Translations under genes and position numbers: made by a program | Part shown: positions 17,166 to 25,668 of the stretch, one piece after another | How the letters are laid out: the number at the start of each line of letters is the position of its first letter | Numbering within the stretch: the stretch's first letter is position 1 | Notes under the pieces: generated by a model | Seen by the model: the letters and a program-made list of their open reading frames with translations, nothing else | Told to the model about the DNA's origin: nothing | The model's database searches: none | Source: Luteimonas mephitis DSM 12574 | GTDB taxonomy: Bacteria; Pseudomonadota; Gammaproteobacteria; Xanthomonadales; Xanthomonadaceae | Length of the DNA stretch: 64,000 nt | NCBI RefSeq assembly: GCF_000422305.1 | Contig: NZ_AULN01000012.1 | Span: 455,001 to 519,000, forward strand | Reading direction: 5' to 3'

Positions 17166-17938
17166 TTCACGTCCCTTGCACAGCGGAAGCCGAGATTTGC
17201 AGTGGTGTCGTCTGCGTCGAGCGAAGACAGCATCGCCACCCGCATCAGCACCGCGTAGTTCTCGCGGTCGTCCATCGACAGCGCGCCGGCGCCGCAGAAC
17301 TTGAACTTGTCGGCGTCGCCCTGCGTGCGGTTGTCGCCGGAGACCAGCAGCGACGAGAAGTCGTCGGTCCATTCCCACACCAGCCCGTGCAGGTCCTGCA
17401 CGCCCCAGGCGTTGGGCGTCTGCAGGCCGGCGCGCGGCAGCGCCTGGTTGGAGGGCTTCGAGTACCAGCCGAGGATGCGCTCGCGCCAGATCGGATCCAT
17501 GCGCGCGTCGCGACGGGTCTCGTCGGCCGCGGCGGCGTATTCCCATTCCGACCACGTCGGCAGCCGGCCGCCCTGCGCCTCGCAGTAGGCCGATGCCGCG
17601 AACCAGCTGACCTGCACCACCGGCTGCTCCGGCAGCACGTCACCGCCCAGCGTTTCGGGGCCGGCCCAGTGAGACAGGTAGCGCCCTTCGGCCAGCACCG
17701 AGGCGACCTTGTCGCGCCGCCACTGCGGGTGCGATTTCACGAACTCGAGGAACTCGGCGTTCGTGACCGGACGCTTCTGCAATTCGAACGGCGCCAGTTT
17801 CACCTGGCGCGCGTCCTCGTACTTGAGCGCCGAGCGGAAATTGCCACCCGGAAGTTTCACCCAGGCCGCGCCGCCGGCCGCCGCGATGGCGACGGCGGCG
17901 ACGGGCAGCAGGCAGAGCAGGGCGGCGATGCGGCGCAT
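17162..17938 (-). CDS. nirV: formylglycine-generating-enzyme-domain protein (NirV-like)
   Basis: A 258-residue exported protein with an SUMF1/formylglycine-generating domain. The signal peptide (IAALLCLLPVAAVAIAAAGG) is followed by WVKLPGGNFRSALKYEDARQ, a conserved SUMF1 opening, then PVVQVSWFAASAYCEAQGGRLPTWSEWEYAA and GLVWEWTDDF, and finally NLGFRCARD. NirV proteins are encoded directly after nirK in many denitrifiers; their precise role is not settled and may be NirK maturation. The ATG at 17938 follows GAGGCAATCGCC. nirK ends 10 bp upstream and the SCO gene overlaps its 3' end. Confidence 0.87.
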   Translation of the reverse strand: MRRIAALLCLLPVAAVAIAAAGGAAWVKLPGGNFRSALKYEDARQVKLAPFELQKRPVTNAEFLEFVKSHPQWRRDKVASVLAEGRYLSHWAGPETLGGDVLPEQPVVQVSWFAASAYCEAQGGRLPTWSEWEYAAAADETRRDARMDPIWRERILGWYSKPSNQALPRAGLQTPNAWGVQDLHGLVWEWTDDFSSLLVSGDNRTQGDADKFKFCGAGALSMDDRENYAVLMRVAMLSSLDADDTTANLGFRCARDVK

Positions 17939-17948
17939 GGCGATTGCC

Positions 17949-19463
17949 TCAATGGCCTTCGGATGCGTTGGCGGGCTTGACCTTGCGGATCTCCGCCGCA
18001 TCGGCCTTGGTCACACGGCCGCCCGGGTTGCCCCACGTGTTGAGCACGTAGGTGGAGATGTTGGCCACCTCGTCATCCGTCAGCTGGCTCATCGGCGGCA
18101 TGATCGAGTTGTAGTCCTGGCCGTTGACCTTCACCGGTCCCTGCATGCCGTGCAGGATCACTTCCGGCACGCGCTTCGGGTTGGCGGCGATGTAGTCGGA
18201 CTTCGCCAGCGGCGGGAACACCCCCGGCATGCCTTCGCCACTGGGCTGGTGGCAGGTGGAGCAGGTGCCGGCGAACAGCGCCTTGCCGGCTTCGACCTGT
18301 TCTTCCACCGTCAGGTCGCCCGACTGCTGCGCCTTGGCCGCCGTGCTGACCGCGGCCAGGTTGGGCGCGGCGCGGTCGCCGATGTACATCGCGTCGACTT
18401 CCTTGCCCGAGTAGATGTCGGGGCGTTCGGCGCCGTCGGCCTTGAGGATCGCCAGCGCACCCTTGTTGAAGGCGCGGAAGATCGAGTGGTCGACCAGCAC
18501 GTAGCTGCCGGGCACCTCCAGGTGGAAGTCCATGATCGCCGCGCCGCCCGCGGGAATCAGCGTGGTCTGCACGTTCTCGTTGAAGCGCGTGCCGCCTTCG
18601 AACCAGACCTTGTCGAAGATCTCGCCGATCACGTGGAAGCTCGACACCAGGTTGGGACCGCCGTTGCCGACGTACAGGCGCACGTTCTCGCCGGTGTTGG
18701 CCGTCAGGGCCTTGTCACCCGTGAGCGCGCCTTCGCTGCCGTTGAACAGGACATACGTCGGGTTCTCGTCGATGCCCTTCTGCATGTCGAAGTCCTGGTG
18801 GCCCTTCTCGCGGTACTTGCCCGAGGTGTAGAAGTCGCCCTGCATCACGTAGTACTCCTTGTCCACCGGCGGCATGCCTGCCGGCGGCTCGACCAGGATC
18901 AGGCCGTACATGCCGTTGGCGATATGCATGCCCACCGGCGCCGTGGCGCAGTGGTAGACGAACAGGCCGGCGTTGAGCGCCTTGAACGTGAAGCGGGTGA
19001 CGTGGCCCGGCGCGGTGAAGCTCGACGCCGCGCCGCCGCCCGGCCCGGTGACGCCGTGCAGGTCGATGTTGTGCGGCATCTTGCTGTCGGGCATGTTGCG
19101 CAGGTGGAACTGCACCGTGTCGCCCTGGCGCACGCGGATGAAGCTGCCGGGCACCGTGCCGCCGAAGGTCCAGAACGTGTAGGTCACGCCTTCCGAGATT
19201 TCCATTTCCTTCTCGACCACGTCGAGTTCGACGATGACCTTGGCCGGGTAGTCGCGGCCGGTCGGCGGCGGCACGTGCGGCGGAGAGGTCAGGATCGCTT
19301 CGATCGGCTTGCCCTGCGGCGGACCGAAGTCGCCCTTGAGCGAGCCGCCCGAGTCGGCGGTCGCGGCTGCGTGCGTGGCCGTGGCCTCCGGCGTCGCGTC
19401 CTTCTTGCAGCCGGCCGCGGCCACGAGGGTCGCGATGGCGAGACAGGCGATGAGGTGTTTCAT
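17949..19463 (-). CDS. nirK: copper nitrite reductase with C-terminal cytochrome c domain
   Basis: NirK reduces nitrite to nitric oxide in the periplasm. The 504 residues comprise a signal peptide with lipobox-like AAAGC (Cys19), two cupredoxin domains and a C-terminal cytochrome c domain. Type 1 copper ligands are His131, Cys172, His180 and Met185; type 2 ligands are His136, His171 and His326. Catalytic Asp134 and His277 are present. The [17 protein letters not shown] block marks the AniA-like class II lineage. Haem is bound at CSTCH (401-405), with Met455 in SIMPPM as likely axial ligand. The fusion gives NirK its own electron donor. FNR-type boxes lie upstream, and nirV and a SCO gene follow. 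Confidence 0.96.
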   Translation of the reverse strand: MKHLIACLAIATLVAAAGCKKDATPEATATHAAATADSGGSLKGDFGPPQGKPIEAILTSPPHVPPPTGRDYPAKVIVELDVVEKEMEISEGVTYTFWTFGGTVPGSFIRVRQGDTVQFHLRNMPDSKMPHNIDLHGVTGPGGGAASSFTAPGHVTRFTFKALNAGLFVYHCATAPVGMHIANGMYGLILVEPPAGMPPVDKEYYVMQGDFYTSGKYREKGHQDFDMQKGIDENPTYVLFNGSEGALTGDKALTANTGENVRLYVGNGGPNLVSSFHVIGEIFDKVWFEGGTRFNENVQTTLIPAGGAAIMDFHLEVPGSYVLVDHSIFRAFNKGALAILKADGAERPDIYSGKEVDAMYIGDRAAPNLAAVSTAAKAQQSGDLTVEEQVEAGKALFAGTCSTCHQPSGEGMPGVFPPLAKSDYIAANPKRVPEVILHGMQGPVKVNGQDYNSIMPPMSQLTDDEVANISTYVLNTWGNPGGRVTKADAAEIRKVKPANASEGH

Positions 19464-19604
19464 GGTCTGTGTCCCTTTCCCGTTTGGGGTGACTTACTAA
19501 AGCATGGAAGTGCGTTGTGTTCGCGTGTTCATACGGCGGAGGACGATGCCGGGCGGGCATGAACATCCGTATGCGTACGGTAAGCGTGATGCGGCATTCA
19601 CCCC

Positions 19605-19618
19605 ATGACCTGAGTCAA
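19605..19618. promoter_or_regulatory. FNR/Dnr-type box, variant, nirK promoter
   Basis: ATGACCTGAGTCAA differs at one base from the Dnr/NnrR-type consensus TTGAC-N4-GTCAA. It lies about 142 bp upstream of the nirK start. Confidence 0.5.
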
Positions 19619-19671
19619 GCCGGATGAAGCCCGGAGCGGCACAATTGTGTGTGCTTCCGGTGGGGACGCGC

Positions 19672-19685
19672 TTGATCCGGATCAA
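19672..19685. promoter_or_regulatory. perfect FNR box between nirK and fabA
   Basis: TTGATCCGGATCAA is an exact match to the FNR/ANR consensus TTGAT-N4-ATCAA. It is about 209 bp from the nirK start and 125 bp from the fabA start. nirK is the expected target, though an effect on fabA is possible. Confidence 0.75.
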
Positions 19686-19809
19686 AGCGCCGCATGCCGC
19701 CGCGCGCCCGGAACCTACCTTGCCGTATGGCGCGATGGTGCTGTGTGGTCGCGTGGTTCCGCCGCACTGCTGACATAATTCCCGTTTCCCCCAAGACCGG
19801 ATCGGATCA

Positions 19810-20325
19810 ATGACGAGACCTTCTTCGCTGGACCGCGAACAGCTTCTCGCCTGCGGGCGTGGCGAAATGTTCGGCCCCGGCAACGCGCGCCTGCCGCTGC
19901 CGCCGATGCTGATGTTCGACCGCATCACGCAGATCGCCAGCGAGGGCGGCGCGTTCGGCAAGGGCCTGATCCGCGCCGAACTCGACATCCACCCGGACCT
20001 GTGGTTTTTCGGCTGCCACTTCGAGGGCGACCCGGTGATGCCCGGCTGCCTGGGCATGGATGCGATGTGGCAGCTCACCGGCTTCTACCTGCCGTGGCTG
20101 GGCGAACCCGGGCGCGGCCGCGCGCTGGGCGTGGGCCAGGTGAAGTTCAGCGGCCAGGTGCTGCCGGACGCGAAGCTGGTCAGCTATGAAATCGACATCC
20201 GCCGGGTCATGCGCGGCAAGCTCGCGCTGGTGATCGCCGACGGCCGCACGCTGGTCGACGGCAACGAGATCTACGTCGCCGAAGGCCTGCGCGTGGGCTT
20301 GTTCCGCACGACGGAGGGCTTCTGA
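19810..20325 (+). CDS. fabA: 3-hydroxydecanoyl-[acyl-carrier-protein] dehydratase/isomerase
   Basis: FabA dehydrates 3-hydroxydecanoyl-ACP and isomerises the product to cis-3-decenoyl-ACP, the branch point to unsaturated fatty acids. The protein has 171 residues, as in the family. The hot-dog-fold active site reads [20 protein letters not shown], with His70 as catalytic residue at the same number as in E. coli; the Asp follows in GMDAMWQL. Its stop overlaps the fabB start (TGATG), and the pair forms the standard fabAB operon. It sits inside the denitrification island but belongs to housekeeping lipid synthesis. Confidence 0.96.
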   Translation: MTRPSSLDREQLLACGRGEMFGPGNARLPLPPMLMFDRITQIASEGGAFGKGLIRAELDIHPDLWFFGCHFEGDPVMPGCLGMDAMWQLTGFYLPWLGEPGRGRALGVGQVKFSGQVLPDAKLVSYEIDIRRVMRGKLALVIADGRTLVDGNEIYVAEGLRVGLFRTTEGF

Positions 20326-21551
20326 TGAATGGCCCCGATGGCAATCGCCGCGTCGTCGTCACAGGCATGGGCATCGCTTCGTGCCTGGGCAACGACCAGG
20401 CCAGCGTCACGGCTTCGCTGCGCGAGCTCAAGGCCGGTATCCGCTTCATGCCCGAGTACGCAGAGCTGGGTCTGCGCAGCCAGGTGGCCGGCGCGCCGGA
20501 GATCGACCTGGACGCGCAGATCGACCGCAAGCTCAAGCGCTTCATGGGCGACGCCGCGGCGTACGCCTACGTGTCGATGCGCGATGCGATCGCCGATGCG
20601 GGACTGGCTGACGAGAGCGTCCGCGACACCCGTACCGGCCTGATCGCGGGCTCGGGCGGCGGCTCGCCGCAGTGGCAGATCGAGACCGGCGACCTGCTGC
20701 GCAACCGCGGCGTGCGCAAGGTCGGGCCGTACATGGTGCCGCGCACGATGGGATCAACGGTGTCGGCCGCGCTGTCGACAGCGTTCGGCATCCGCGGCAT
20801 CAGCTATTCGATTTCCGCCGCCTGCGCGACTTCCGCGCACTGCATCGGCGCGGCCGCCAACATGATCCGCCACGGCGCCAAGGACGTGATGTTCGCCGGC
20901 GGCGGCGAGGAACTGCACTGGGGCATGACCGCGCAGTTCGACGCGATGGGCGCGCTGTCCACGCATCACAACGACACGCCTGAAAGCGCCTCGCGGCCCT
21001 ACGACACCGGCCGCGACGGCTTCGTCATCGCCGGCGGCGGCGGCATGCTGGTGCTGGAGGACTACGAGCACGCCAAGGCGCGCGGCGCGCGCATCCACGC
21101 CGAACTGGTCGGCTATGGCGTGACCTCCGACGGCGTCGACATGGTCGCCCCGTCGGGCGAGGGCGCGGTGCGCTGCATGCGCATGGCGATGGACGGCGTC
21201 GACACGCCGATCGACTACCTCAACACCCACGGCACCTCAACGCCGCTGGGCGACATCGTCGAACTCGAAGCGGTGCGCGAAGCCTTCGGCGGCAAGCTGC
21301 CGCCGCTGTCGTCGACCAAGGGCCTGTCGGGCCACTCGCTCGGCGCAGCCAGCGTGCACGAGGCGATCTACTGCCTGCTGATGCTGCGCGGCGGCTTCAT
21401 GGCTGGCTCGGCCAACATCACCGAGCTCGATCCGCGCGCGGAGGGCTTCCCGATCCTGCGCGAAAGCACCGACGCGAAGCTGCGCACGGTGATGTCGAAC
21501 AGCTTCGGCTTCGGCGGCACCAACGGCACCCTGGTGTTCCGCAGCCTGTAG
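20325..21551 (+). CDS. fabB: beta-ketoacyl-ACP synthase I
   Basis: FabB condenses malonyl-ACP with acyl-ACP and elongates the cis-3-decenoyl intermediate made by FabA. The 408 residues contain the thiolase-fold catalytic triad: Cys167 in [12 protein letters not shown], then His in [11 protein letters not shown] and His in [15 protein letters not shown]. The glycine-rich [14 protein letters not shown] block closes the sequence. Translation is coupled to fabA by the TGATG overlap. Length and order are normal for proteobacterial fabAB. Confidence 0.96.
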   Translation: MNGPDGNRRVVVTGMGIASCLGNDQASVTASLRELKAGIRFMPEYAELGLRSQVAGAPEIDLDAQIDRKLKRFMGDAAAYAYVSMRDAIADAGLADESVRDTRTGLIAGSGGGSPQWQIETGDLLRNRGVRKVGPYMVPRTMGSTVSAALSTAFGIRGISYSISAACATSAHCIGAAANMIRHGAKDVMFAGGGEELHWGMTAQFDAMGALSTHHNDTPESASRPYDTGRDGFVIAGGGGMLVLEDYEHAKARGARIHAELVGYGVTSDGVDMVAPSGEGAVRCMRMAMDGVDTPIDYLNTHGTSTPLGDIVELEAVREAFGGKLPPLSSTKGLSGHSLGAASVHEAIYCLLMLRGGFMAGSANITELDPRAEGFPILRESTDAKLRTVMSNSFGFGGTNGTLVFRSL

Positions 21552-21615
21552 CCGCGATCCCGGGCGCGAGCGGCATCGCTGCTGGCCCGCGCCCGGCGCG
21601 CCAGCGGCGCGGGTA

Positions 21616-21629
21616 TTGACCTGGATCAG
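21616..21629. promoter_or_regulatory. FNR-type box upstream of His-rich exported protein
   Basis: TTGACCTGGATCAG matches TTGAY-N4-ATCAR and lies 60 bp upstream of the gene starting at 21689. Confidence 0.6.
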
Positions 21630-21688
21630 GGCGCGGCCGATGCCGTGCGGCCACCATGGCGCCATCCCGACTTCCCAAGGAGACCCCC

Positions 21689-22192
21689 ATGGACATGCCA
21701 ATCCCGCGCATCCTGAGCATCGTGCTTCCGCTCGCGTTCGCCATTGCATCCACGCCGCTGCTGGCACAGGAGCACGCCGGCCATGCCCATGCGCATGAAC
21801 ACGCATCGGCGCCCGCCGCCGCGCAGCCGGCCCAGGGCCAGCGCTGGGCGACCGACGCCGACCTGCGCGCGGGCATGGGCCGCATCCGCGCGAAGGTGGA
21901 CGAACTGCGCCACCACGAGATGGGGCACATGGGCGACACGCGCGCCGCGGCGCTGGCCGAAGGCATCGGCGGCGACATCAGCTGGATCGTCGCCAACTGC
22001 AAGCTCGAGCCGGCCGCCGATGCGGCGCTGCACCCGATCATCGGCAAGCTTGCGATGAATGCCTCGGCGCTGAAGTCGAGCCCAAGCGACGTCGCCCCGA
22101 TCGCGTCGATGCGCGAGGCGCTCGCGGATTACACGCGGCTGTTCGACGATCCGGGCAGCGAGCAGCCGGCAGCGGAAGACGCGGCCGAGTGA
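21689..22192 (+). CDS. His-rich exported protein of unknown function in the denitrification island
   Basis: A 167-residue protein that I do not assign to a characterised family. It has a Sec signal peptide (ILSIVLPLAFAIASTPLLAQ), then a histidine-rich stretch EHAGHAHAHEHA likely to bind copper or another metal, then a helical domain with DELRHHEMGHMGD and a single Cys in IVANCKLEP. The ATG at 21689 follows CAAGGAGACCCCC, an ideal ribosome site. The FNR-type box 60 bp upstream suggests induction at low oxygen together with nirK and norB. A periplasmic metal-handling accessory role is plausible but unproven. Confidence 0.75.
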   Translation: MDMPIPRILSIVLPLAFAIASTPLLAQEHAGHAHAHEHASAPAAAQPAQGQRWATDADLRAGMGRIRAKVDELRHHEMGHMGDTRAAALAEGIGGDISWIVANCKLEPAADAALHPIIGKLAMNASALKSSPSDVAPIASMREALADYTRLFDDPGSEQPAAEDAAE

Positions 22193-22202
22193 GTGCCAGG
22201 TG

Positions 22203-23297
22203 TCAGTCCTGCGCGCGGTCGCCGTCGGCGATCGCGCGCAGGCGCTGCAGCCACGCCGCCGGATCGATGCCGCTGCGCGACAGCCACTGCGGATCGAACA
22301 GGGTGCGGTCGTAGCGTTCACCGCGATCGCACAGCAGGCTGACGATGCTGCCGCTTTCGCCGCGGCGATGCATGGCCTCGCCAAGCTGCAGGCAGGCGAC
22401 GAGGTTGGTGCCGGACGAACCGCCGTAGCGGCGGCCCAGGTGGTGCTCGAGCAACTGCATGCCGGCGATCGACGCCGCGTCGGGCACTTCGACGACCTCA
22501 TCCACGACTTCGAACAGGAAGCCCGGCTCCGCGCTGGGCCGGCCGATGCCTTCGATGCAGGTTGCATGGGTGGCGCGTGCGTCGTGGTCGCGCGCGTGCC
22601 AGCCGCGGGCGAACGCCATGCCGGTCGGCTCGGCCACGCACAGCCGCGTGCGCAGGCCGCGGTAGCGCAGGTAGCGGCCGATCGTGGCCGACGTGCCGCC
22701 GGTGCCGGCGCCGCAGACGATCCATGCCGGCTCGGGGAAGCGCTCGCGTTGCATCTGGCCGATGATCGATTCGGCGATGTTGTTGTTGCCGCGCCAGTCG
22801 GTGGCGCGTTCGGCCAGGCCGAACTGGTCGAGGAAGCAGGCGCCCCGCGCGGCGATCTCCTTCGCGCGCGCCTGCGGGCAGGTGCCTGCGCCGGTGAGCT
22901 CGCAGTGTCCGCCCAATGCGTGCACCGCCTCGATCTTCGCCGGTGCGGTGGTGGCCGGCATCACCGCGGTGAACGACAGCCCCAGCAGTCGCGCGAACCA
23001 GGCCTCGGAGATCGCGGTGCTGCCCGACGAGGCATCCACCACCGCCTGCCCCGGCCGCAGCCGGCCGTTGCACAGCGCGTACAGGAACAGCGAGCGCGCC
23101 AGCCGGTGCTTCAGGCTGCCGGTCGGATGCGCGGCTTCGTCCTTGAAGTAGAAGTCGATGCCCGGCAAACCCGGGAAGGTGGCGTGCAGCAGGTGGGTAT
23201 CGGCCGAGCGCGCGGCCTCGCGGTGCAGCCGGGCGACAGCGTCGATGGCCCACTCGCGCGGATCGTCGCCGATGATGGAGGTGGGGCGTGCGTTCAT
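22203..23297 (-). CDS. PLP-dependent cysteine-synthase-family enzyme
   Basis: A fold-type II PLP enzyme of 364 residues related to cysteine synthase and cystathionine beta-synthase. The PLP lysine lies in HPTGSLKHRLARS. The phosphate-binding loop is CGAGTGGTSATIGRY, and the substrate loop DASSGSTAISEAWFARL replaces the SSGNxG of true CysK. It is therefore unlikely to be the housekeeping cysteine synthase; the substrate is unknown. Its ATG overlaps the stop of the upstream PLP decarboxylase gene (ATGA), so the two enzymes are made together and may act in sequence. Confidence 0.78.
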   Translation of the reverse strand: MNARPTSIIGDDPREWAIDAVARLHREAARSADTHLLHATFPGLPGIDFYFKDEAAHPTGSLKHRLARSLFLYALCNGRLRPGQAVVDASSGSTAISEAWFARLLGLSFTAVMPATTAPAKIEAVHALGGHCELTGAGTCPQARAKEIAARGACFLDQFGLAERATDWRGNNNIAESIIGQMQRERFPEPAWIVCGAGTGGTSATIGRYLRYRGLRTRLCVAEPTGMAFARGWHARDHDARATHATCIEGIGRPSAEPGFLFEVVDEVVEVPDAASIAGMQLLEHHLGRRYGGSSGTNLVACLQLGEAMHRRGESGSIVSLLCDRGERYDRTLFDPQWLSRSGIDPAAWLQRLRAIADGDRAQD

Positions 23298-25267
23298 GCC
23301 GGCTCCGGGCTTGCTGCGAGCAGTGCGCGGATGCGACGGCCCAGGTGGTCGATGTACTGGTCGATGTAGCTGATGCCGTTGGCGTGGTCGAGCAGGTACG
23401 GGTTCATGAGCGTGTGGCGCAGGATGACCAGCCGGTCGCTGTCGTCGCCGTCGGAGTCGAGCGTGGCCGGGTCGATCCCGATCGAAGCGAGGATGCGGTG
23501 CATTTCCGCGTCGCCCACCGCCTCGGGCCGCAGCGTGGTCATCGAGCCGAAGAACTGCTTGACCTGCAGCGGCTGGCGCGGATCGGCACGCAGCTCGTCG
23601 TGCAGGCGCCGGACGAAGGCGTTCGCGACCGCAAGGTCGGCGTTGCCGGCGGGATTGATCGCCAGGCACACCAGGTTGCTGTCGGGCGCGAACGGCACCG
23701 TGACGTGCGCCACGCCTTGCAGCGCTGCGCCCAGCCGTTCGCCGCCGGCGTGGAAGGCCTCGGCCGCGAGCACGGTCTGCCGAGGCAGGCGGCCGAAGTT
23801 GGCGTGGTCGAGCGGCAGCACCTTGTGCGTCACGTACACCGCGGCGGCGATGGCGCCGGACTTCGAGCCCTCGGGCACGAACTGGCCGAGCTGTCGGTAG
23901 CGCGCGTGGTAGTCGGCGTCGCGCGCGTCCTGGAACACGTAGTCCGCCGACTCGGCCAGCAGCGCCACCGCGCGATGGTCGCGGCAGATGAAGGCGCCGG
24001 CGCCGTAGGGCAGGTAGCCGAGCTTGTGCGGGTCGACCGTCACCGAGTCGGTGCGGCCGAGTGCGGCGAAGGCGGCATGCACCTCGGGCAGCGGGAAGCG
24101 GGCGAAGCCTTCGCGCACGTCCGCGAGCGCGCGCAGGCTGCCGTCTGGATTGCGGAACAGGGTCGCCAGGTAGCCGCCCCAGGCGCCGTCCACGTGCACG
24201 CTGAAGCCGAGCCCGCGCCGGGTCCAGCGATCACGCGCATCGACCACGGCGTCGACCGGGTCGACCGTTCCGTATTCGGTGGTCCCGAGCACCGCGACCG
24301 CCATCAGCACCGGCTGCCGTTCGCGCTCGCAGCGCGCCAGCGCATCTTCCAGCGCATCGGCGTCCAGCCGCATGCCGCGCTCGGGCAGCAGTTCCAGCTG
24401 GCCGCGGCCCAGGCCCAGCAGCTTCAGGCCCTTGCTCCACGAGTAGTGCGCGGTGATCGGCGCCAGCACCTTCGGCACTTTCAGCGCCGGATGGCGGGCG
24501 AAGAAGTCGACCATCCCGAGTTGCTCGATCCGCTGCGCGGCGACCGTGCGCACCCAGCGGCGCTGCTCGCGCGGCGGCTGTGCGGCCAGCCAGGCGTTGG
24601 CGCGCTCGAGCAGGGCGATGCCGGCGTCCGGGCCCAGGTTGAACGCGGTCCAGTCGTCCGCCGGCACGTCGATGTCGGGGACGCCGCCGGCGCGCAGCGC
24701 GACCGGGAACGCCTTGAGCGCCAGCGCCAGCCGCAGCGCCTGGTAGTTGGCGACGGTGCCGCCCGAGGTCAGGTGGCCGAACGCGCAGTCCGGGCGCGAG
24801 GTGTCGTCCGGATAGCCGAGCATCCGCGCCAGCTGCAGGCCGGCCTGGACCTCGAGGTCGATGGTGACCGGCGCCGCGTCCTCGCTGACGTTGTTGGGGT
24901 TGTAGGGAAGGGTCAGGATCTGCGCGGCCAGGCCGGGCAGCAGCAGGTCCGAGGCCATGTGGCCGATGTAGCGCGGGCTGTGGAACGGCACCGAGCGCTT
25001 GAGCGCGGCCGACAGCTGGTGCAGTTCGCGCCGCAGCCGCGATTCGAACGCCTGGTAGCCGGGATGTCGCGCCGCGTGGGTCGGGATCGCCGGCGGGTCT
25101 TCGGGATGGAAGTTGCGGCGCCAGTAGACGTGGTCGCGCAGGAACTCGACCATCAGCTTCTCCAGCAGCGCGTCGTTCTCGCCGTATGGGCCGAGGAACA
25201 GCGCGTCGAGCCAGCCGCGATCCGGATCCGCCGCGCCCTGCGCAGGCGCGTCAGGCAAGCCAGGCAT
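23294..25267 (-). CDS. PLP-dependent group II amino-acid decarboxylase-like protein
   Basis: A fold-type I PLP protein of 657 residues, longer than typical glutamate or aromatic amino-acid decarboxylases (about 470-550). The PLP lysine lies in SVTVDPHKLGYLPYGAG, with the conserved Asp-Gly-Ala-Trp block (VHVDGAWGGYL) about 60-70 residues before it. HSPRYIGHMASDLLLPG and LTSGGTVANYQALRLAL are standard substrate-entry and PLP-phosphate motifs. The amino acid used cannot be read from the sequence. It overlaps sirB2-like by 17 bp upstream and the second PLP enzyme by 4 bp downstream, and is probably transcribed with nnrS. Confidence 0.82.
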   Translation of the reverse strand: MPGLPDAPAQGAADPDRGWLDALFLGPYGENDALLEKLMVEFLRDHVYWRRNFHPEDPPAIPTHAARHPGYQAFESRLRRELHQLSAALKRSVPFHSPRYIGHMASDLLLPGLAAQILTLPYNPNNVSEDAAPVTIDLEVQAGLQLARMLGYPDDTSRPDCAFGHLTSGGTVANYQALRLALALKAFPVALRAGGVPDIDVPADDWTAFNLGPDAGIALLERANAWLAAQPPREQRRWVRTVAAQRIEQLGMVDFFARHPALKVPKVLAPITAHYSWSKGLKLLGLGRGQLELLPERGMRLDADALEDALARCERERQPVLMAVAVLGTTEYGTVDPVDAVVDARDRWTRRGLGFSVHVDGAWGGYLATLFRNPDGSLRALADVREGFARFPLPEVHAAFAALGRTDSVTVDPHKLGYLPYGAGAFICRDHRAVALLAESADYVFQDARDADYHARYRQLGQFVPEGSKSGAIAAAVYVTHKVLPLDHANFGRLPRQTVLAAEAFHAGGERLGAALQGVAHVTVPFAPDSNLVCLAINPAGNADLAVANAFVRRLHDELRADPRQPLQVKQFFGSMTTLRPEAVGDAEMHRILASIGIDPATLDSDGDDSDRLVILRHTLMNPYLLDHANGISYIDQYIDHLGRRIRALLAASPEPA

Positions 25268-25652
25268 GCAGGAAACCCAGTGGATGGTGCGCGCGCGCGA
25301 TGCCGTAGACCATCGCGAAGGTTGCCAGCGCCGCGACATAGCAGCCCCAGCGGATGCCGCGCGTCCGCCCGCGCTTCATCGCCAGCACGCCGAGCACCAC
25401 GTACACCACCACCAGCACCAGCTTGGTCGCCAGCCAGCCGTTGGCAAACATCGCCCCGGGCAGGATCGTCAGCAGCATCAGCGCCGCGGTCAGCAGCGTG
25501 GTGTCGATGGTGTAGCTCAGGTAGCGCACCGGCGCGGCGTGCGGCCAGCGCGCGCCGGCCACGGCGAACAGCCCGCGCAATGCGAACAGGCTGCCGCTGA
25601 GGACCACGGCAAGGATGTGGACACTGCGGATCTGGGGGTAGAACTCGATCAT
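25251..25652 (-). CDS. SirB2 family inner-membrane protein
   Basis: A 133-residue membrane protein with four predicted helices, matching the SirB family in size and in its opening YPQIRSVHILAVVLSGSLFALRG (His in helix 1). A YTIDTTLLTAALMLLTI helix and a C-terminal IARAHHPLGF segment are also typical. Function is unknown in general. It follows nnrS by 16 bp and overlaps the next gene by 17 bp, so it belongs to the nnrS transcription unit; the His residues could bind haem or metal, which is speculative. Confidence 0.82.
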   Translation of the reverse strand: MIEFYPQIRSVHILAVVLSGSLFALRGLFAVAGARWPHAAPVRYLSYTIDTTLLTAALMLLTILPGAMFANGWLATKLVLVVVYVVLGVLAMKRGRTRGIRWGCYVAALATFAMVYGIARAHHPLGFLHAWLA

Positions 25653-25668
25653 CCGTATCGCTCCGTCA

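Larger units (their letters stand above)
19464..19809. promoter_or_regulatory. nirK/fabA divergent intergenic region
   Basis: This 346-bp non-coding gap lies between divergent nirK and fabA. It holds two FNR/Dnr-type boxes (19605-19618 and 19672-19685) and a CCGTA-TGCG-TACGG inverted repeat at 19567-19580. It must contain both promoters, and I see no coding sequence in it. Confidence 0.6.

Noticed and set aside
19672..19685. FNR control of fabAB
   Set aside because: The perfect box lies between divergent nirK and fabA. fabAB is housekeeping and nirK is the natural target, so no separate claim is made.
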